Positions 8,934 to 18,051 of a DNA stretch of 31,361 bases are shown one piece after another (positions within the stretch are counted from its first letter, which is position 1; each line of letters opens with the position of its first letter). The translations under genes and the position numbers were made by a program. The DNA comes from CAIXTV01 sp964543995 (GTDB lineage Bacteria > Bacteroidota > Bacteroidia > Bacteroidales > CAIXTV01): assembly GCA_964543995.1 (NCBI GenBank), contig CAZJBB010000013.1, forward strand, positions 1 through 31,361, in the 5' to 3' direction. Under the pieces are notes generated by a model. It had not been told where the DNA came from. It saw only the letters and a list, made by a program, of their open reading frames with translations, and did no database searches.

Positions 8934-11477
8934 TTAAACTGTATCGTTTATTTCTTCTGCGTTTTCTGAATTAGAAGTTGAATCCGTATTTTCTATGTTT
9001 TCGAATTCTTCTCCTTCCATATCGATTTCGTCGTCTTCATAGGTAACTTTTGCAACTGAAGCTATGGAATCTTCATCTTTAAGGTTTATAAGTCTAACGC
9101 CTTGGGTTGCTCTGCCCATTACCCTTAAATCTTTAATGGCTAAACGAATGATAATTCCCGATCGGTTAATAATCATAAGATCATCATTATCAGTGACATT
9201 CTTAATGGCAATTAAATTACCGGTTTTATCTGTAACGTTGATGGTTTTAACACCTTTTCCGCCTCTGTTTGTCTCACGATAATCTTCTAAAGAGGATCTT
9301 TTTCCATACCCATTTTCAGAAACAACTAATATTTCCGATTCATGATTTTCAACACAAACCATACCTACAACCTTGTCTTTTGCATTTTTCAATGAAATTC
9401 CTCTAACGCCACTCGCATTTCTTCCCATTGGACGTACTTTGGACTCATTAAAGCGTATGGCTTTACCTGATTCTAATGCCAAAAGGACTTCATTTTTTCC
9501 ATTGGTTAGGATGGCTTCCAATAAATGGTCGTTTTCACGAATGGTAATGGCATTTATCCCATTTTGTCTTGGCCTAGAATAAGCATCCAGTGAAGTTTTC
9601 TTAATGACCCCTTTTTCTGTACATAGTATAATGAAGTTGTTTTCTGTGTATTCTTTGTCTTTCAGGTTCTTAACGTTGATAAAAGCTTTTACCTTATCTC
9701 CGGGTTCAATGCTGATTAAGTTTTGAATGGCTCTTCCTTTTGAAGATTTGGATCCCTCAGGCAATTCAAAAACTCTTAACCAGAAACACTTACCGTTTTC
9801 TGTAAATAGTAGCATATAATCATGCATTGAAGCAACAAACAGATGTTCAAGGAAGTCCTCATCTCTGGTTTCGCTACCCTTAGCTCCTCTCCCACCTCTG
9901 TTTTGACGTCTATATTCAGTGAGCACCGTTCTTTTTACGTACCCCATGTGAGAAATAGTAAGTACCACGTTCTCATCAGCAATGGTATCTTCTATTCTAA
10001 AATCTGTTGCTGCGTATTCAATTTCAGTTTTGCGTTTATCTCCGTATTTTTCTTTGATTTCAAGGAGTTCATCTTTAATAATTTTCATTCTTAAAGCTTC
10101 ATCATTTAAAACGCTTTGCAAATATTCAATGAGTCTCAACAACTCTTCATATTCTTGTTTAATTTTATCTCTTTCGAGACCGGTTAATCTTTGCAAGCGC
10201 ATATCCAGAATTGCACGTGCCTGAATTTCAGAAAGATTAAACGATTCCATCAAACCATTTCTTGCTATTTCAGGTGTTTGAGAAGATCTTATTAAGGCAA
10301 TAACTTCATCCAAATGATCTAAAGCAATCAATAGTCCTTCTAAAATATGGGCTTTCTTCTGAGCTTCGGCCAATTCATATTTAGTTCGACGAATGAGCAC
10401 CTCATGTCTGTGTTCTACAAAATAAATAATCAAATCTTTGAGGTTCAACATTTGTGGACGGCCTTTTACAAGAGCAATGTTATTAACATTAAATGAAGAT
10501 TGTAAAGGGGTATATTGATATAATTTATTTAAAACTACATTTGGAATGGCATCTTTTTTAAGGTCATAAACAACACGCATCCCATCTCTATCGGATTCGT
10601 CTCTAATGTCTGCGATGCCTTCTATTTTCTTTTCGTTAACCAATTCAGCGGTGCGTTTTATCATTTCTGATTTATTCACCTGGTATGGAATAGAAGAAAC
10701 AATAATTTGCGTTTTGCTATTTTCTTCTATTTTTGATACTCCACGTATTACGATTCTACCACGTCCGGTTTCGAAAGCTTCTCTAACCCCTTCATATCCA
10801 TAAATGACGCCTCCGGTTGGAAAGTCAGGAGCTTTAATATATTTCATCAGCTCAGCAATGGTAATTTCGTGGTTATCGATATAGGCGATAATGCCATCAA
10901 TTACTTCAGTTAGATTATGAGGAGGCATATTGGTTGCCATTCCCACTGCAATACCGGAAGCACCATTAATAAGAAGATTCGGGATTTTCGCAGGCAATAC
11001 TGTAGGTTCTTTTAAGGAGTCATCAAAGTTTAACTGAAAATCGACCGTATCTTTTTCTAAATCGGCAAGCAATTCTTCGGCAATTTTCTGTAAGCGCGCT
11101 TCGGTATAACGCATGGCTGCGGGGCTATCACCATCAATAGAACCAAAGTTCCCTTGACCATCGATTAAAGGATATCGCAATGACCATTCTTGAGCCATTC
11201 TTACCATGGCATCATAAACAGAGGTATCTCCATGAGGATGGTATTTCCCTAACACCTCCCCTACTATCCTTGCTGATTTTTTATGGGGTCTATTTGAAAA
11301 CATTCCCAAGTCATACATACCATACATGACTCTTCGATGAACAGGTTTCAATCCATCTCTCACATCCGGAAGCGCTCTCGATACGATAACCGACATTGAA
11401 TAGTCAATATATGCCGTTTTCATCTGACTTTCAATGTCGACTTTTAAAATTTTTTCAGTTTCGTTGTTATTTTCCAT
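8934..11477 (-). CDS. gyrA: DNA gyrase subunit A
   Basis: This 847-residue protein is the DNA-cleaving subunit of gyrase, acting with GyrB as A2B2 to introduce negative supercoils. The N-terminal winged-helix part carries the catalytic tyrosine Y124 in AAMRYTEARL. The C-terminal beta-pinwheel contains a GyrA box, QNRGGRG (525-531), which separates it from ParC, plus a degenerate repeat NRGGKG further on. The quinolone-determining region reads HPHGDTSVYDAM: Thr85 (codon ACC at 11225-11223) stands where E. coli has Ser83, and D89 where it has Asp87. The last ~35 residues form an acidic, low-complexity tail. It is divergent from clpC and has a well-placed promoter. Confidence 0.97.
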   Translation of the reverse strand: MENNNETEKILKVDIESQMKTAYIDYSMSVIVSRALPDVRDGLKPVHRRVMYGMYDLGMFSNRPHKKSARIVGEVLGKYHPHGDTSVYDAMVRMAQEWSLRYPLIDGQGNFGSIDGDSPAAMRYTEARLQKIAEELLADLEKDTVDFQLNFDDSLKEPTVLPAKIPNLLINGASGIAVGMATNMPPHNLTEVIDGIIAYIDNHEITIAELMKYIKAPDFPTGGVIYGYEGVREAFETGRGRIVIRGVSKIEENSKTQIIVSSIPYQVNKSEMIKRTAELVNEKKIEGIADIRDESDRDGMRVVYDLKKDAIPNVVLNKLYQYTPLQSSFNVNNIALVKGRPQMLNLKDLIIYFVEHRHEVLIRRTKYELAEAQKKAHILEGLLIALDHLDEVIALIRSSQTPEIARNGLMESFNLSEIQARAILDMRLQRLTGLERDKIKQEYEELLRLIEYLQSVLNDEALRMKIIKDELLEIKEKYGDKRKTEIEYAATDFRIEDTIADENVVLTISHMGYVKRTVLTEYRRQNRGGRGAKGSETRDEDFLEHLFVASMHDYMLLFTENGKCFWLRVFELPEGSKSSKGRAIQNLISIEPGDKVKAFINVKNLKDKEYTENNFIILCTEKGVIKKTSLDAYSRPRQNGINAITIRENDHLLEAILTNGKNEVLLALESGKAIRFNESKVRPMGRNASGVRGISLKNAKDKVVGMVCVENHESEILVVSENGYGKRSSLEDYRETNRGGKGVKTINVTDKTGNLIAIKNVTDNDDLMIINRSGIIIRLAIKDLRVMGRATQGVRLINLKDEDSIASVAKVTYEDDEIDMEGEEFENIENTDSTSNSENAEEINDTV

Positions 11478-11553
11478 AAAGGAATTATTTATATATAAGT
11501 TTTCTTTCGTAAGTTGCTGTATATCAGCAAGATTCTTGAATTTTATTAAGTTA

Positions 11554-11584
11554 CGAAATTACTTATTTCCTTTGGATTTTCAAA
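11554..11584 (-). promoter_or_regulatory. gyrA promoter (TTTG-N19-TAATTTCG)
   Basis: On the minus strand TTTG (11584-11581) is followed after 19 nt by TAATTTCG (11561-11554), one mismatch from TAnnTTTG. The spacing is canonical. The predicted leader is about 70 nt. The -33 element lies inside the right arm of a perfect inverted repeat (11565-11590). Confidence 0.55.
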
Positions 11585-11590
11585 GGAAAT
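11565..11590. repeat. perfect 10-bp inverted repeat, candidate operator
   Basis: ATTTCCTTTG (11565-11574) and CAAAGGAAAT (11581-11590) are exact reverse complements separated by GATTTT. The repeat sits between the divergent gyrA and clpC genes, where no terminator is expected, and covers the predicted gyrA -33 element. It could bind a dimeric regulator; this is inference. Confidence 0.6.
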
Positions 11591-11641
11591 TCTGCTTTTT
11601 ATTATGAACATTCATTTGTTTAAAAAAAACATCCTTTTTCT

Positions 11642-11680
11642 GCCTTCAAAAGCTTTTAAAATCAATACTTTTGAAAAGGC
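11642..11680 (+). repeat. imperfect stem-loop over the clpC -7 element
   Basis: GCCTTCAAAAG (11642-11652) pairs with CTTTTGAAAAGGC (11668-11680): 11 pairs with a two-A bulge and a 15-nt loop. The right arm contains TACTTTTG. It could be an operator, or chance in A/T-rich DNA. Confidence 0.35.
11666..11673 (+). promoter_or_regulatory. candidate clpC -7 element TACTTTTG
   Basis: This is an exact TAnnTTTG 98 nt upstream of the clpC ATG, identical to the element before the glucan fusion. No convincing -33 is seen. One-mismatch versions closer to the gene (for example TAACTTTT near 11705) are alternatives. Confidence 0.4.
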
Positions 11681-11771
11681 TAAGCAAGTATTTTTATTGA
11701 TTATGTAACTTTTAATGCATTTATTTGTTTATTAGCTGAATTTTAAGTGTATAAATCGTAAATATTAAAAT

Positions 11772-14306
11772 ATGGATTCTAAATTTTCTCAAAGAATTAA
11801 AGATGTTTTGACTTATAGTCGTGAAGAAGCGATACGGGTTGGAAGTGATTTTATTGGTCTTGAACACTTATTATTAGGGATTATAAGAGATGGCGATGGA
11901 CTTGCGGTTCAAATTTTATCCTTTCTGGGCGTTAATTTGGGGGAACTTAAAAAACAAGTAGAAAAGACATTACTATCAGGTATACAACCCAAAACGAAAG
12001 AAATAAATGAGAATCCAATTTTAATAAAGCAAGTAGAAAGGGTTTTAAAATTAATGTATCTTGAAGCTAAACTCTTCAACTCCGAATTAATAGGTACAGA
12101 ACATTTATTATTAGCGATTTTGAAAGATGATAACAGCGTTGCCACTCAGTTGTTGCACAAACGCGGAGTGGATTATGAGCATGTGAAAGAAGAACTTAAA
12201 GCCATCAATTCAAGTAAGCCAAGATTAGAACCTAATGAAATTGAAGATAGTATCAGTAATCCTTCCGATGAAGACCCTGAAGACCAATTAGGTATTCAAA
12301 GTGGAAGTAAACGTCCGGGTGAATCGAAATCAAAGACCCCGGTATTAGATAATTTTGGTCGTGATGTTACCAAACTTGCCGAAGAAAATAAATTGGATCC
12401 AATTGTTGGACGAGAAAATGAGATGGAACGTATTGCACAGATTTTAAGTCGCAGAAAGAAAAATAATCCAATACTTATTGGAGAGCCGGGCGTTGGAAAG
12501 TCGGCTATTGCCGAAGGTTTGGCATTAAGAATTGTTCAGAGAAAAGTAGCCAGAGCGCTTTTTAACAAAAGAATCATTTCCTTGGACTTGGCTTCTTTGG
12601 TTGCAGGAACTAAATACCGAGGTCAATTTGAAGAGAGAATGAAGGCTGTGTTGAACGAGTTAGAAAAAAATCCGGATATTATTCTTTTCATTGACGAAAT
12701 ACATACCCTTATTGGTGCAGGGAATGCATCCGGTTCGCTTGATGCATCGAACATGTTCAAACCTGCCCTTGCACGTGGTGAAATTCAATGTATTGGAGCC
12801 ACCACGCTTAATGAATATCGTCAACATATTGAAAAGGATGGTGCATTAGAAAGAAGATTTCAAAAAGTATTGGTTGACCCAACTTCACCGGAAGAAACGG
12901 TTGAAATCATTCACAACATTAAAGAAAAATACGAAGATCACCACTCAGTAAAATATACCGACGAAGCCATCAAAGCTTGTGTTACCTTAACAACCAGATA
13001 TATTACAGATCGAAATTTACCTGATAAAGCTATTGACGCTTTAGATGAAGCCGGTTCAAGAGTTCATATTAAGAACATTCATGTGCCGATGCAAATTATT
13101 CAACTTGAGACAAAAATTGAAGAAATTCGGACTTTTAAAAATGAAGCAATAAAAAGTCAAAAATATGAGGAAGCTGCAAAACATAGAGATACAGAACGTC
13201 AATTATTGCTTAAACTTGAAGACGAAAAACGAAATTGGGACAACCAATCAAAACTTAATAAAGAAGTTGTTACTGAGGATAATGTAGCCGAGGTGGTTGC
13301 CATGATGACAGGCGTACCGGTTCAAAGAATTGCTCAAAATGAAAGCCTTAGGTTAATTAAAATGGAGAGCGAACTGGAAGGAAGTGTCATAGGTCAAGAT
13401 AGTGCTATTAAAAAAGTTGTAAAATCCATTCAAAGAAACCGTGCCGGATTAAAAGATCCGAATAAGCCCATTGGGACATTTATATTCTTAGGTCCAACTG
13501 GTGTTGGAAAAACACATTTAGCAAAAGTACTTTCACAATATTTATTCGATAGTGCAGAAGCCTTAATCCGAATTGATATGAGTGAGTATATGGAAAAGTT
13601 TGCCGTTTCGAGATTGGTTGGAGCTCCTCCGGGATATGTTGGTTATGAAGAAGGCGGTCAGCTAACAGAGAAAGTTAGACGTAAACCTTATTCTATTGTA
13701 TTATTGGATGAAATTGAAAAAGCACATCCGGATGTTTTTCACTTACTTTTGCAGGTACTTGATGATGGAATTTTAACGGATAGTCTGGGAAGAAAAGTTG
13801 ATTTTAAGAATACCATTGTGATCATGACTTCTAACATTGGAACTCGCCAACTCAAAGATTTTGGGCAAGGAGTCGGATTTTCAACTGCAGCAAGAAAAGC
13901 TGCAGAAACCACCTATACTCAAGGAGTTATAGAAAATGCCCTAAAAAAGACTTTTGCTCCTGAATTTCTAAATCGAATTGATGATGTTGTAATATTTAAT
14001 TCCCTTGAAAGAGAAGATATTCATAAGATTATTGATATTGAGCTAAAACATCTCTTTTCTAGAGTTCACCAACTGGGATTTGAACTTGAATTGACTCTAA
14101 AAGCCAAAGATTATATCTTGGAAAAAGGTTGGGATGCTCAATTTGGAGCGCGTCCTTTAAAAAGAGCCATTCAAAAATATATTGAAGATCCTTTGGCAGA
14201 AGAACTTATAAAAACCAAGCATAAAGAAGGTGATAAGCTATTGATTGACTATAACGAAAGTAAGGACGAAATGGTCATAAGCCAAAAAAAAGCTAAAAAG
14301 AAGTAG
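11772..14306 (+). CDS. clpC: ATP-dependent Clp protease ATPase subunit ClpC
   Basis: This 844-residue Hsp100 unfoldase feeds proteins to the ClpP peptidase in the cytoplasm. It has the double Clp N-domain (about 1-145), a polar linker, AAA+ domain 1 with Walker A GEPGVGKS (K243) and Walker B LFIDEIH near 310, a middle region with a UVR-like segment (about 440-480), and AAA+ domain 2 with Walker A GPTGVGKT (K580). The tripeptide VGF at 701-703 matches the ClpP-docking loop of ClpC proteins. The UVR-type middle domain and the VGF loop argue for ClpC rather than ClpB, which has a long coiled-coil M-domain and no docking loop. The start ATG at 11772 opens directly into the N-domain. The gene is a single unit ending at a strong hairpin. 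Confidence 0.95.
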   Translation: MDSKFSQRIKDVLTYSREEAIRVGSDFIGLEHLLLGIIRDGDGLAVQILSFLGVNLGELKKQVEKTLLSGIQPKTKEINENPILIKQVERVLKLMYLEAKLFNSELIGTEHLLLAILKDDNSVATQLLHKRGVDYEHVKEELKAINSSKPRLEPNEIEDSISNPSDEDPEDQLGIQSGSKRPGESKSKTPVLDNFGRDVTKLAEENKLDPIVGRENEMERIAQILSRRKKNNPILIGEPGVGKSAIAEGLALRIVQRKVARALFNKRIISLDLASLVAGTKYRGQFEERMKAVLNELEKNPDIILFIDEIHTLIGAGNASGSLDASNMFKPALARGEIQCIGATTLNEYRQHIEKDGALERRFQKVLVDPTSPEETVEIIHNIKEKYEDHHSVKYTDEAIKACVTLTTRYITDRNLPDKAIDALDEAGSRVHIKNIHVPMQIIQLETKIEEIRTFKNEAIKSQKYEEAAKHRDTERQLLLKLEDEKRNWDNQSKLNKEVVTEDNVAEVVAMMTGVPVQRIAQNESLRLIKMESELEGSVIGQDSAIKKVVKSIQRNRAGLKDPNKPIGTFIFLGPTGVGKTHLAKVLSQYLFDSAEALIRIDMSEYMEKFAVSRLVGAPPGYVGYEEGGQLTEKVRRKPYSIVLLDEIEKAHPDVFHLLLQVLDDGILTDSLGRKVDFKNTIVIMTSNIGTRQLKDFGQGVGFSTAARKAAETTYTQGVIENALKKTFAPEFLNRIDDVVIFNSLEREDIHKIIDIELKHLFSRVHQLGFELELTLKAKDYILEKGWDAQFGARPLKRAIQKYIEDPLAEELIKTKHKEGDKLLIDYNESKDEMVISQKKAKKK

Positions 14307-14320
14307 TTTTGCTCACTAAT

Positions 14321-14355
14321 AAAAAATCCCGATAGATTCTCTAACGGGATTTTTT
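14321..14355. terminator. bidirectional terminator between clpC and the acyl-CoA dehydrogenase gene
   Basis: AAAAAATCCCG (14321-14331) pairs perfectly with CGGGATTTTTT (14345-14355), an 11-bp stem. The loop can form a further TAGA/TCTA stem. A runs and T runs flank the GC core on both sides, so it should stop both converging transcripts. Confidence 0.9.
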
Positions 14356-14369
14356 ATTACAGGTATTAT

Positions 14370-16073
14370 TTATAATTTGTAATCAGCTATTTCTCTGCTC
14401 TGATTGCTATTAATCAAACTTGTTTTTGTGATATTTTCTGCTCTGGCTTTGCGAATAAATATTTCTGCAGATTTTTTTAACATATCACCTCTGTTTGCAT
14501 CTATGACCAATAAATATCCACAAATAATATTACCAACCATTTCTACCAATCTACGAGCGTGAAAATCAAGTAATTCTGCATCCTTTTGTTCGTTAATTCT
14601 ATAGAAAGCCTTTTCGAATTGCTGGGTCATTTTTGCCAACAATTTCTTTTGAAATTCATATTCGGATTTCACCGGAACTTTTTCATATTCTTTAATCATT
14701 CCAAGGTAAGTTCCATTTACAACTCCTCTGATAGCTGCTATTACTTGAAGTTGAGAAGTGCCTTCGTAAATAGTAGTTATTCGAGCATCCCTGTATATTC
14801 TTTCTATTGCAAAATCTTTCATAAAGCCTGTGCCACCATGAATTTGTAATCCATCATAAGCAATTTGGTTACAATATTCGCTAGAGAACAACTTTGTTAA
14901 AGGAGTCAGAACATCTGATGTTCTTTGGTATTTTTTATTTTCAATCTTTTCATCAGAGGTCAATGGACGGTGTTCCTGAACACTGGTATAAGCTTTATAA
15001 ATATCGACGTGGCGAGCGGTTTCATAGAGTAAGCTTCTGATTGCATCCGTTTTTACACGCATATCGGTAAGCATTTCATAAACAGCAGGATATTTGATGA
15101 TGGTTTTCCCAAACTGCTCTCTTTCATTAGCATATTTCAAAGCTTCGCGATAAGCAGCTTCTGCAATACCAACAGATTGAGCACCAACACCTAAACGGGC
15201 TGAATTCATCAATGACATTACATATTTAATAAGTCCTAGTTTTCTATCGCCAACCAAAAGTGCCGGAGCGTTATTGAAAACAAGTTCGCAAGTTGGAGAA
15301 CCTTTAATACCAAGTTTGTTCTCAATCCTTCTCACACTCATTCTACTGTGTTTTCTGTCATAAACAAAAAGTGAAAGCCCTCTTCCATCTGAAGTACCGT
15401 CTTCGGAACGAGCAAGTACTAAAGAAATATGAGCATCTCCGTTGGTGATAAAGCGCTTCACTCCATTTAAATACCAAATCCCTTCCGCTTCATTATAAGT
15501 CGCTTTTAACTGCACTGCTTGTAAATCGGAACCGGCATCAGGTTCCGTTAAATCCATTGCAGCAGTTTCACCTTTACATATTCTTGGAAGAAATTCATCT
15601 TTAATATCTTCTGACGCAAATTCATGAATGGTTTCAGCACAATCTTGTAAGCCCCAAATGTTAGCAAATCCGGCATCTGCACGCGAAACAACTTCTGCTG
15701 CAATTACATAGGGAATAATAGGAAAATTTAATCCTCCATAAGATCTTGGTAAAGAAATACCAAACAACCCTGCTTGAGTAATTGCGTCGATGTTTTGCTG
15801 TGTTCCTTTAGCATAAACAACGGCATTGTTAATTAGTTGAGGACCATCATGGTCAACCGTTTCTGCATTTTCAGCAATAATATTACCTGAAATTTCTCCT
15901 ATGATTTCACAAACTTTATCATAACTATCAAAAGCGTCTTCATAATCTATTGGAGCATAATCATATTTTTCTTTTTCATTATAGTCATTCTCTTTCAGCC
16001 TAGCAATTTTCTCCATTAAAGGGTGAGAAAGCTGAAATTTCAATTGTTCATTATCTGTGTAAAAATTTGCCAT
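14370..16073 (-). CDS. acyl-CoA dehydrogenase, long form
   Basis: This FAD flavoprotein oxidises an acyl-CoA to the 2-enoyl-CoA and passes electrons to ETF. At 567 residues it is longer than the usual ~380 because of a helical C-terminal extension. Visible family marks are DLTEPDAGSD (flavin and substrate loop), YANEREQFGK, QIHGGTGFMKDFAIERIYRDARI, and the catalytic base E437 in TIYEGTSQ. The acyl chain preference cannot be read from the sequence. It is the last gene of a three-gene operon, 20 nt after etfA, which strongly suggests that its electrons go to this ETF pair. A strong terminator follows. Start ATG at 16073. Confidence 0.92.
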   Translation of the reverse strand: MANFYTDNEQLKFQLSHPLMEKIARLKENDYNEKEKYDYAPIDYEDAFDSYDKVCEIIGEISGNIIAENAETVDHDGPQLINNAVVYAKGTQQNIDAITQAGLFGISLPRSYGGLNFPIIPYVIAAEVVSRADAGFANIWGLQDCAETIHEFASEDIKDEFLPRICKGETAAMDLTEPDAGSDLQAVQLKATYNEAEGIWYLNGVKRFITNGDAHISLVLARSEDGTSDGRGLSLFVYDRKHSRMSVRRIENKLGIKGSPTCELVFNNAPALLVGDRKLGLIKYVMSLMNSARLGVGAQSVGIAEAAYREALKYANEREQFGKTIIKYPAVYEMLTDMRVKTDAIRSLLYETARHVDIYKAYTSVQEHRPLTSDEKIENKKYQRTSDVLTPLTKLFSSEYCNQIAYDGLQIHGGTGFMKDFAIERIYRDARITTIYEGTSQLQVIAAIRGVVNGTYLGMIKEYEKVPVKSEYEFQKKLLAKMTQQFEKAFYRINEQKDAELLDFHARRLVEMVGNIICGYLLVIDANRGDMLKKSAEIFIRKARAENITKTSLINSNQSREIADYKL

Positions 16074-16093
16074 TTGAAAAGTCTGTTTGAAAA

Positions 16094-17116
16094 TTATTTT
16101 GAATTCTTACGATAGTATTTTATCATTTTTGGAATGATATCGGTTACACTTCCGATAATAGTATAGTCAGCAATCATATTGATAGGTGCTCTTAAATCAT
16201 TGTTGATTGAGATAATTTTAACGGATTGGTCCATACCTGCCCTATGTTGAACAGCTCCCGATATACCGCAAGCGATATATAATTTGGGGCGTACGGTAAC
16301 CCCAGTTTGCCCGATTTGTCTTTCATGAACTACGAAACCTGCATCAACAGCAGCTCTGGAAGCTCCTACTTGCCCACCTAAGGTTTCCGCTAATTCAAAA
16401 AGGAGATTAAAGTTTTCTTTTGAACCAACACCATAACCACCGGCTACAATAATTTGAGCATTTTTAATGTTTATTTTTTGGCTTTCAACATGGCGGTCCA
16501 GCATTTCAACGACAAAATCATCATCATTAAAATACAAATCAGGCTCAATATTTATTACTTCGCCTTTATAATCTTCAGCAAAGATTTCATTTTTCATTAC
16601 TCCTTCCCTAACGGTAGCCATTTGAGGCTTGGTATCAGGATTAATAATAGTAGCAATAATGTTTCCACCAAAGGCAGGACGAATTTGATATAAAAGATCT
16701 TTATAGGTTGTTTGAGTCTTATTTTCGAAGTGGTCTCCAATTTCAAGGCTTGTGCAATCTGCAGTTAAACCACATTTCAAAGCTGAAGCAATGCGTGGTG
16801 CAATATCACGACCAATTGAAGTAGCCCCAAAAAGTGCAATCTGTGGTTGAGTTTCTTTAAATAATTTGGATACCAATGAAGCATGAGGCAAGGTGGTATA
16901 TGGAAACAACTTTATAGAGTCTGCTTTATAAACGGTATCAACTCCATACGGAAAAATGCTTTTTTCAATTTCACCTAAATTGTGTCCGGGAACCAAAGCC
17001 TCTAATTTAATATGCAGCTCTTCAGCAAGTTTTTTCCCTTTCGAAAGCAACTCCAAGCTAACATCTGTAATACTACCTTCGTCAGTAATTTCGCAATAAA
17101 CAATAATATTATTCAC
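16094..17116 (-). CDS. etfA: electron transfer flavoprotein alpha subunit
   Basis: This 340-residue protein is the FAD-binding subunit of ETF, which carries electrons from acyl-CoA dehydrogenases to a quinone reductase. The N-terminal half has the ETF alpha/beta fold with RPAFGGN (146-152). The C-terminal FAD domain has VGASRAAVDAG (250-260), GQTG (269-272) and CGISGAVQH (283-291), all classic EtfA signatures. It lies 18 nt downstream of etfB and 20 nt upstream of the dehydrogenase. Whether this ETF is of the ordinary or the bifurcating type cannot be decided by eye. No quinone oxidoreductase (fixC-like) gene is adjacent. Confidence 0.95.
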   Translation of the reverse strand: MNNIIVYCEITDEGSITDVSLELLSKGKKLAEELHIKLEALVPGHNLGEIEKSIFPYGVDTVYKADSIKLFPYTTLPHASLVSKLFKETQPQIALFGATSIGRDIAPRIASALKCGLTADCTSLEIGDHFENKTQTTYKDLLYQIRPAFGGNIIATIINPDTKPQMATVREGVMKNEIFAEDYKGEVINIEPDLYFNDDDFVVEMLDRHVESQKINIKNAQIIVAGGYGVGSKENFNLLFELAETLGGQVGASRAAVDAGFVVHERQIGQTGVTVRPKLYIACGISGAVQHRAGMDQSVKIISINNDLRAPINMIADYTIIGSVTDIIPKMIKYYRKNSK

Positions 17117-17134
17117 GTTTAAGTATGTTTAAAT

Positions 17135-18010
17135 TTAACCAATAATATGAGTAGATAAAAGTTCTTTCATAAGCTCATCAATTTCAGTATCATTTGCTTG
17201 AATAAGTTTTGATTCCTTTTGTTGAAGAACAACATTCTCGATTTTTTTAACTTTAGTAGGTGAACCTGAAAGACCCAGCATTTCAAAATCGGCATCGATG
17301 TCAGCTACCGACCATTCATTTATCATCAAATAAGGTCTTGAGCTATAAATTTCAGTATAATCATTTGCTTGAGTTTGCAATTCAGTGAGGGTACGAGAAT
17401 GTTTGTATTTCATCATTCTTTTTGCATTCCTATCTCTACAAGGGGTAGCTGAACTATGAACTGTAATCAACGCAGGGAAAGGGGCTTTCACTGTTTCAAC
17501 ACCACGTTCCAGCCTTCTTTTAATAGTAATGTGTGTAGGGTCCACTTCAACGATTTCTTCAGCATAAGTTATTTGCGGAATATTCAGTTTTTCAGCAACT
17601 TGAGGCCCTACTTGAGCCGTATCCCCATCAATTGCTTGTCTCCCGGAAAATATTAAATGATAAGGAGCCATTTTTTTGATGGCTAAGGATAAAGCGTAAG
17701 AAGTAGCTAAAGTATCAGATCCGGCAAATTTTCTATCGGTAAGTAACACACCTGAATCAGCACCTCTATATATGGATTCCCTGATAATTTCAGCCGCTCT
17801 GGGTGGTCCCATAGTTAAAAGTACAATTTCGCAGGGAGTTGACATAGATTCTTTAACTTGAATTGCCAATTCTAAAGCATTTAAATCTTCCGGGTTAAAA
17901 ATGGCCGGAAGCGCTGCTCTATTTACTGTTCCATCAGCTTTCATGGCATCCTTGCCAACATTTCTAGTATCCGGAACTTGTTTCGCTAATACGATAATTT
18001 TAAAACTCAT
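17135..18010 (-). CDS. etfB: electron transfer flavoprotein beta subunit
   Basis: This 291-residue partner of EtfA forms the shuttle heterodimer and normally binds AMP, or a second FAD in bifurcating forms. Marks are the N-terminal KQVPDT, the NPEDLNALE motif (39-47), GRQAIDGDTAQVGP (123-136) and the RRLERGVE segment. It is first in the operon etfB-etfA-acyl-CoA dehydrogenase, with short gaps throughout and a -7 element TACATTTG upstream. It is divergent from the secreted M4 peptidase. Confidence 0.95.
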   Translation of the reverse strand: MSFKIIVLAKQVPDTRNVGKDAMKADGTVNRAALPAIFNPEDLNALELAIQVKESMSTPCEIVLLTMGPPRAAEIIRESIYRGADSGVLLTDRKFAGSDTLATSYALSLAIKKMAPYHLIFSGRQAIDGDTAQVGPQVAEKLNIPQITYAEEIVEVDPTHITIKRRLERGVETVKAPFPALITVHSSATPCRDRNAKRMMKYKHSRTLTELQTQANDYTEIYSSRPYLMINEWSVADIDADFEMLGLSGSPTKVKKIENVVLQQKESKLIQANDTEIDELMKELLSTHIIG

Positions 18011-18043
18011 ATTTTATAAACTAATTTTCGTTTAAAAAGTCTG

Positions 18044-18051
18044 CAAATGTA
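18044..18051 (-). promoter_or_regulatory. -7 element TACATTTG of the etf operon
   Basis: On the minus strand this is an exact TAnnTTTG, 33 nt before the etfB start. A TTG at 18070-18068 could be the -33 element, with 16-nt spacing, slightly short. The same 9-mer CAAATGTAC recurs at 18189-18197. Confidence 0.5.

Noticed and set aside
9843..10224. Overlapping open frames on the plus strand opposite gyrA
   Set aside because: They are antisense to strongly conserved GyrA sequence, match no family and have no promoter or ribosome site.
14586..14849. 87-codon frame opposite the acyl-CoA dehydrogenase
   Set aside because: Antisense to conserved catalytic regions of the dehydrogenase; composition is that of a reverse-frame shadow.
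16094..18010. Calling the ETF pair electron-bifurcating
   Set aside because: The distinguishing features cannot be judged reliably by eye, and no fixC/fixX-like genes are adjacent.
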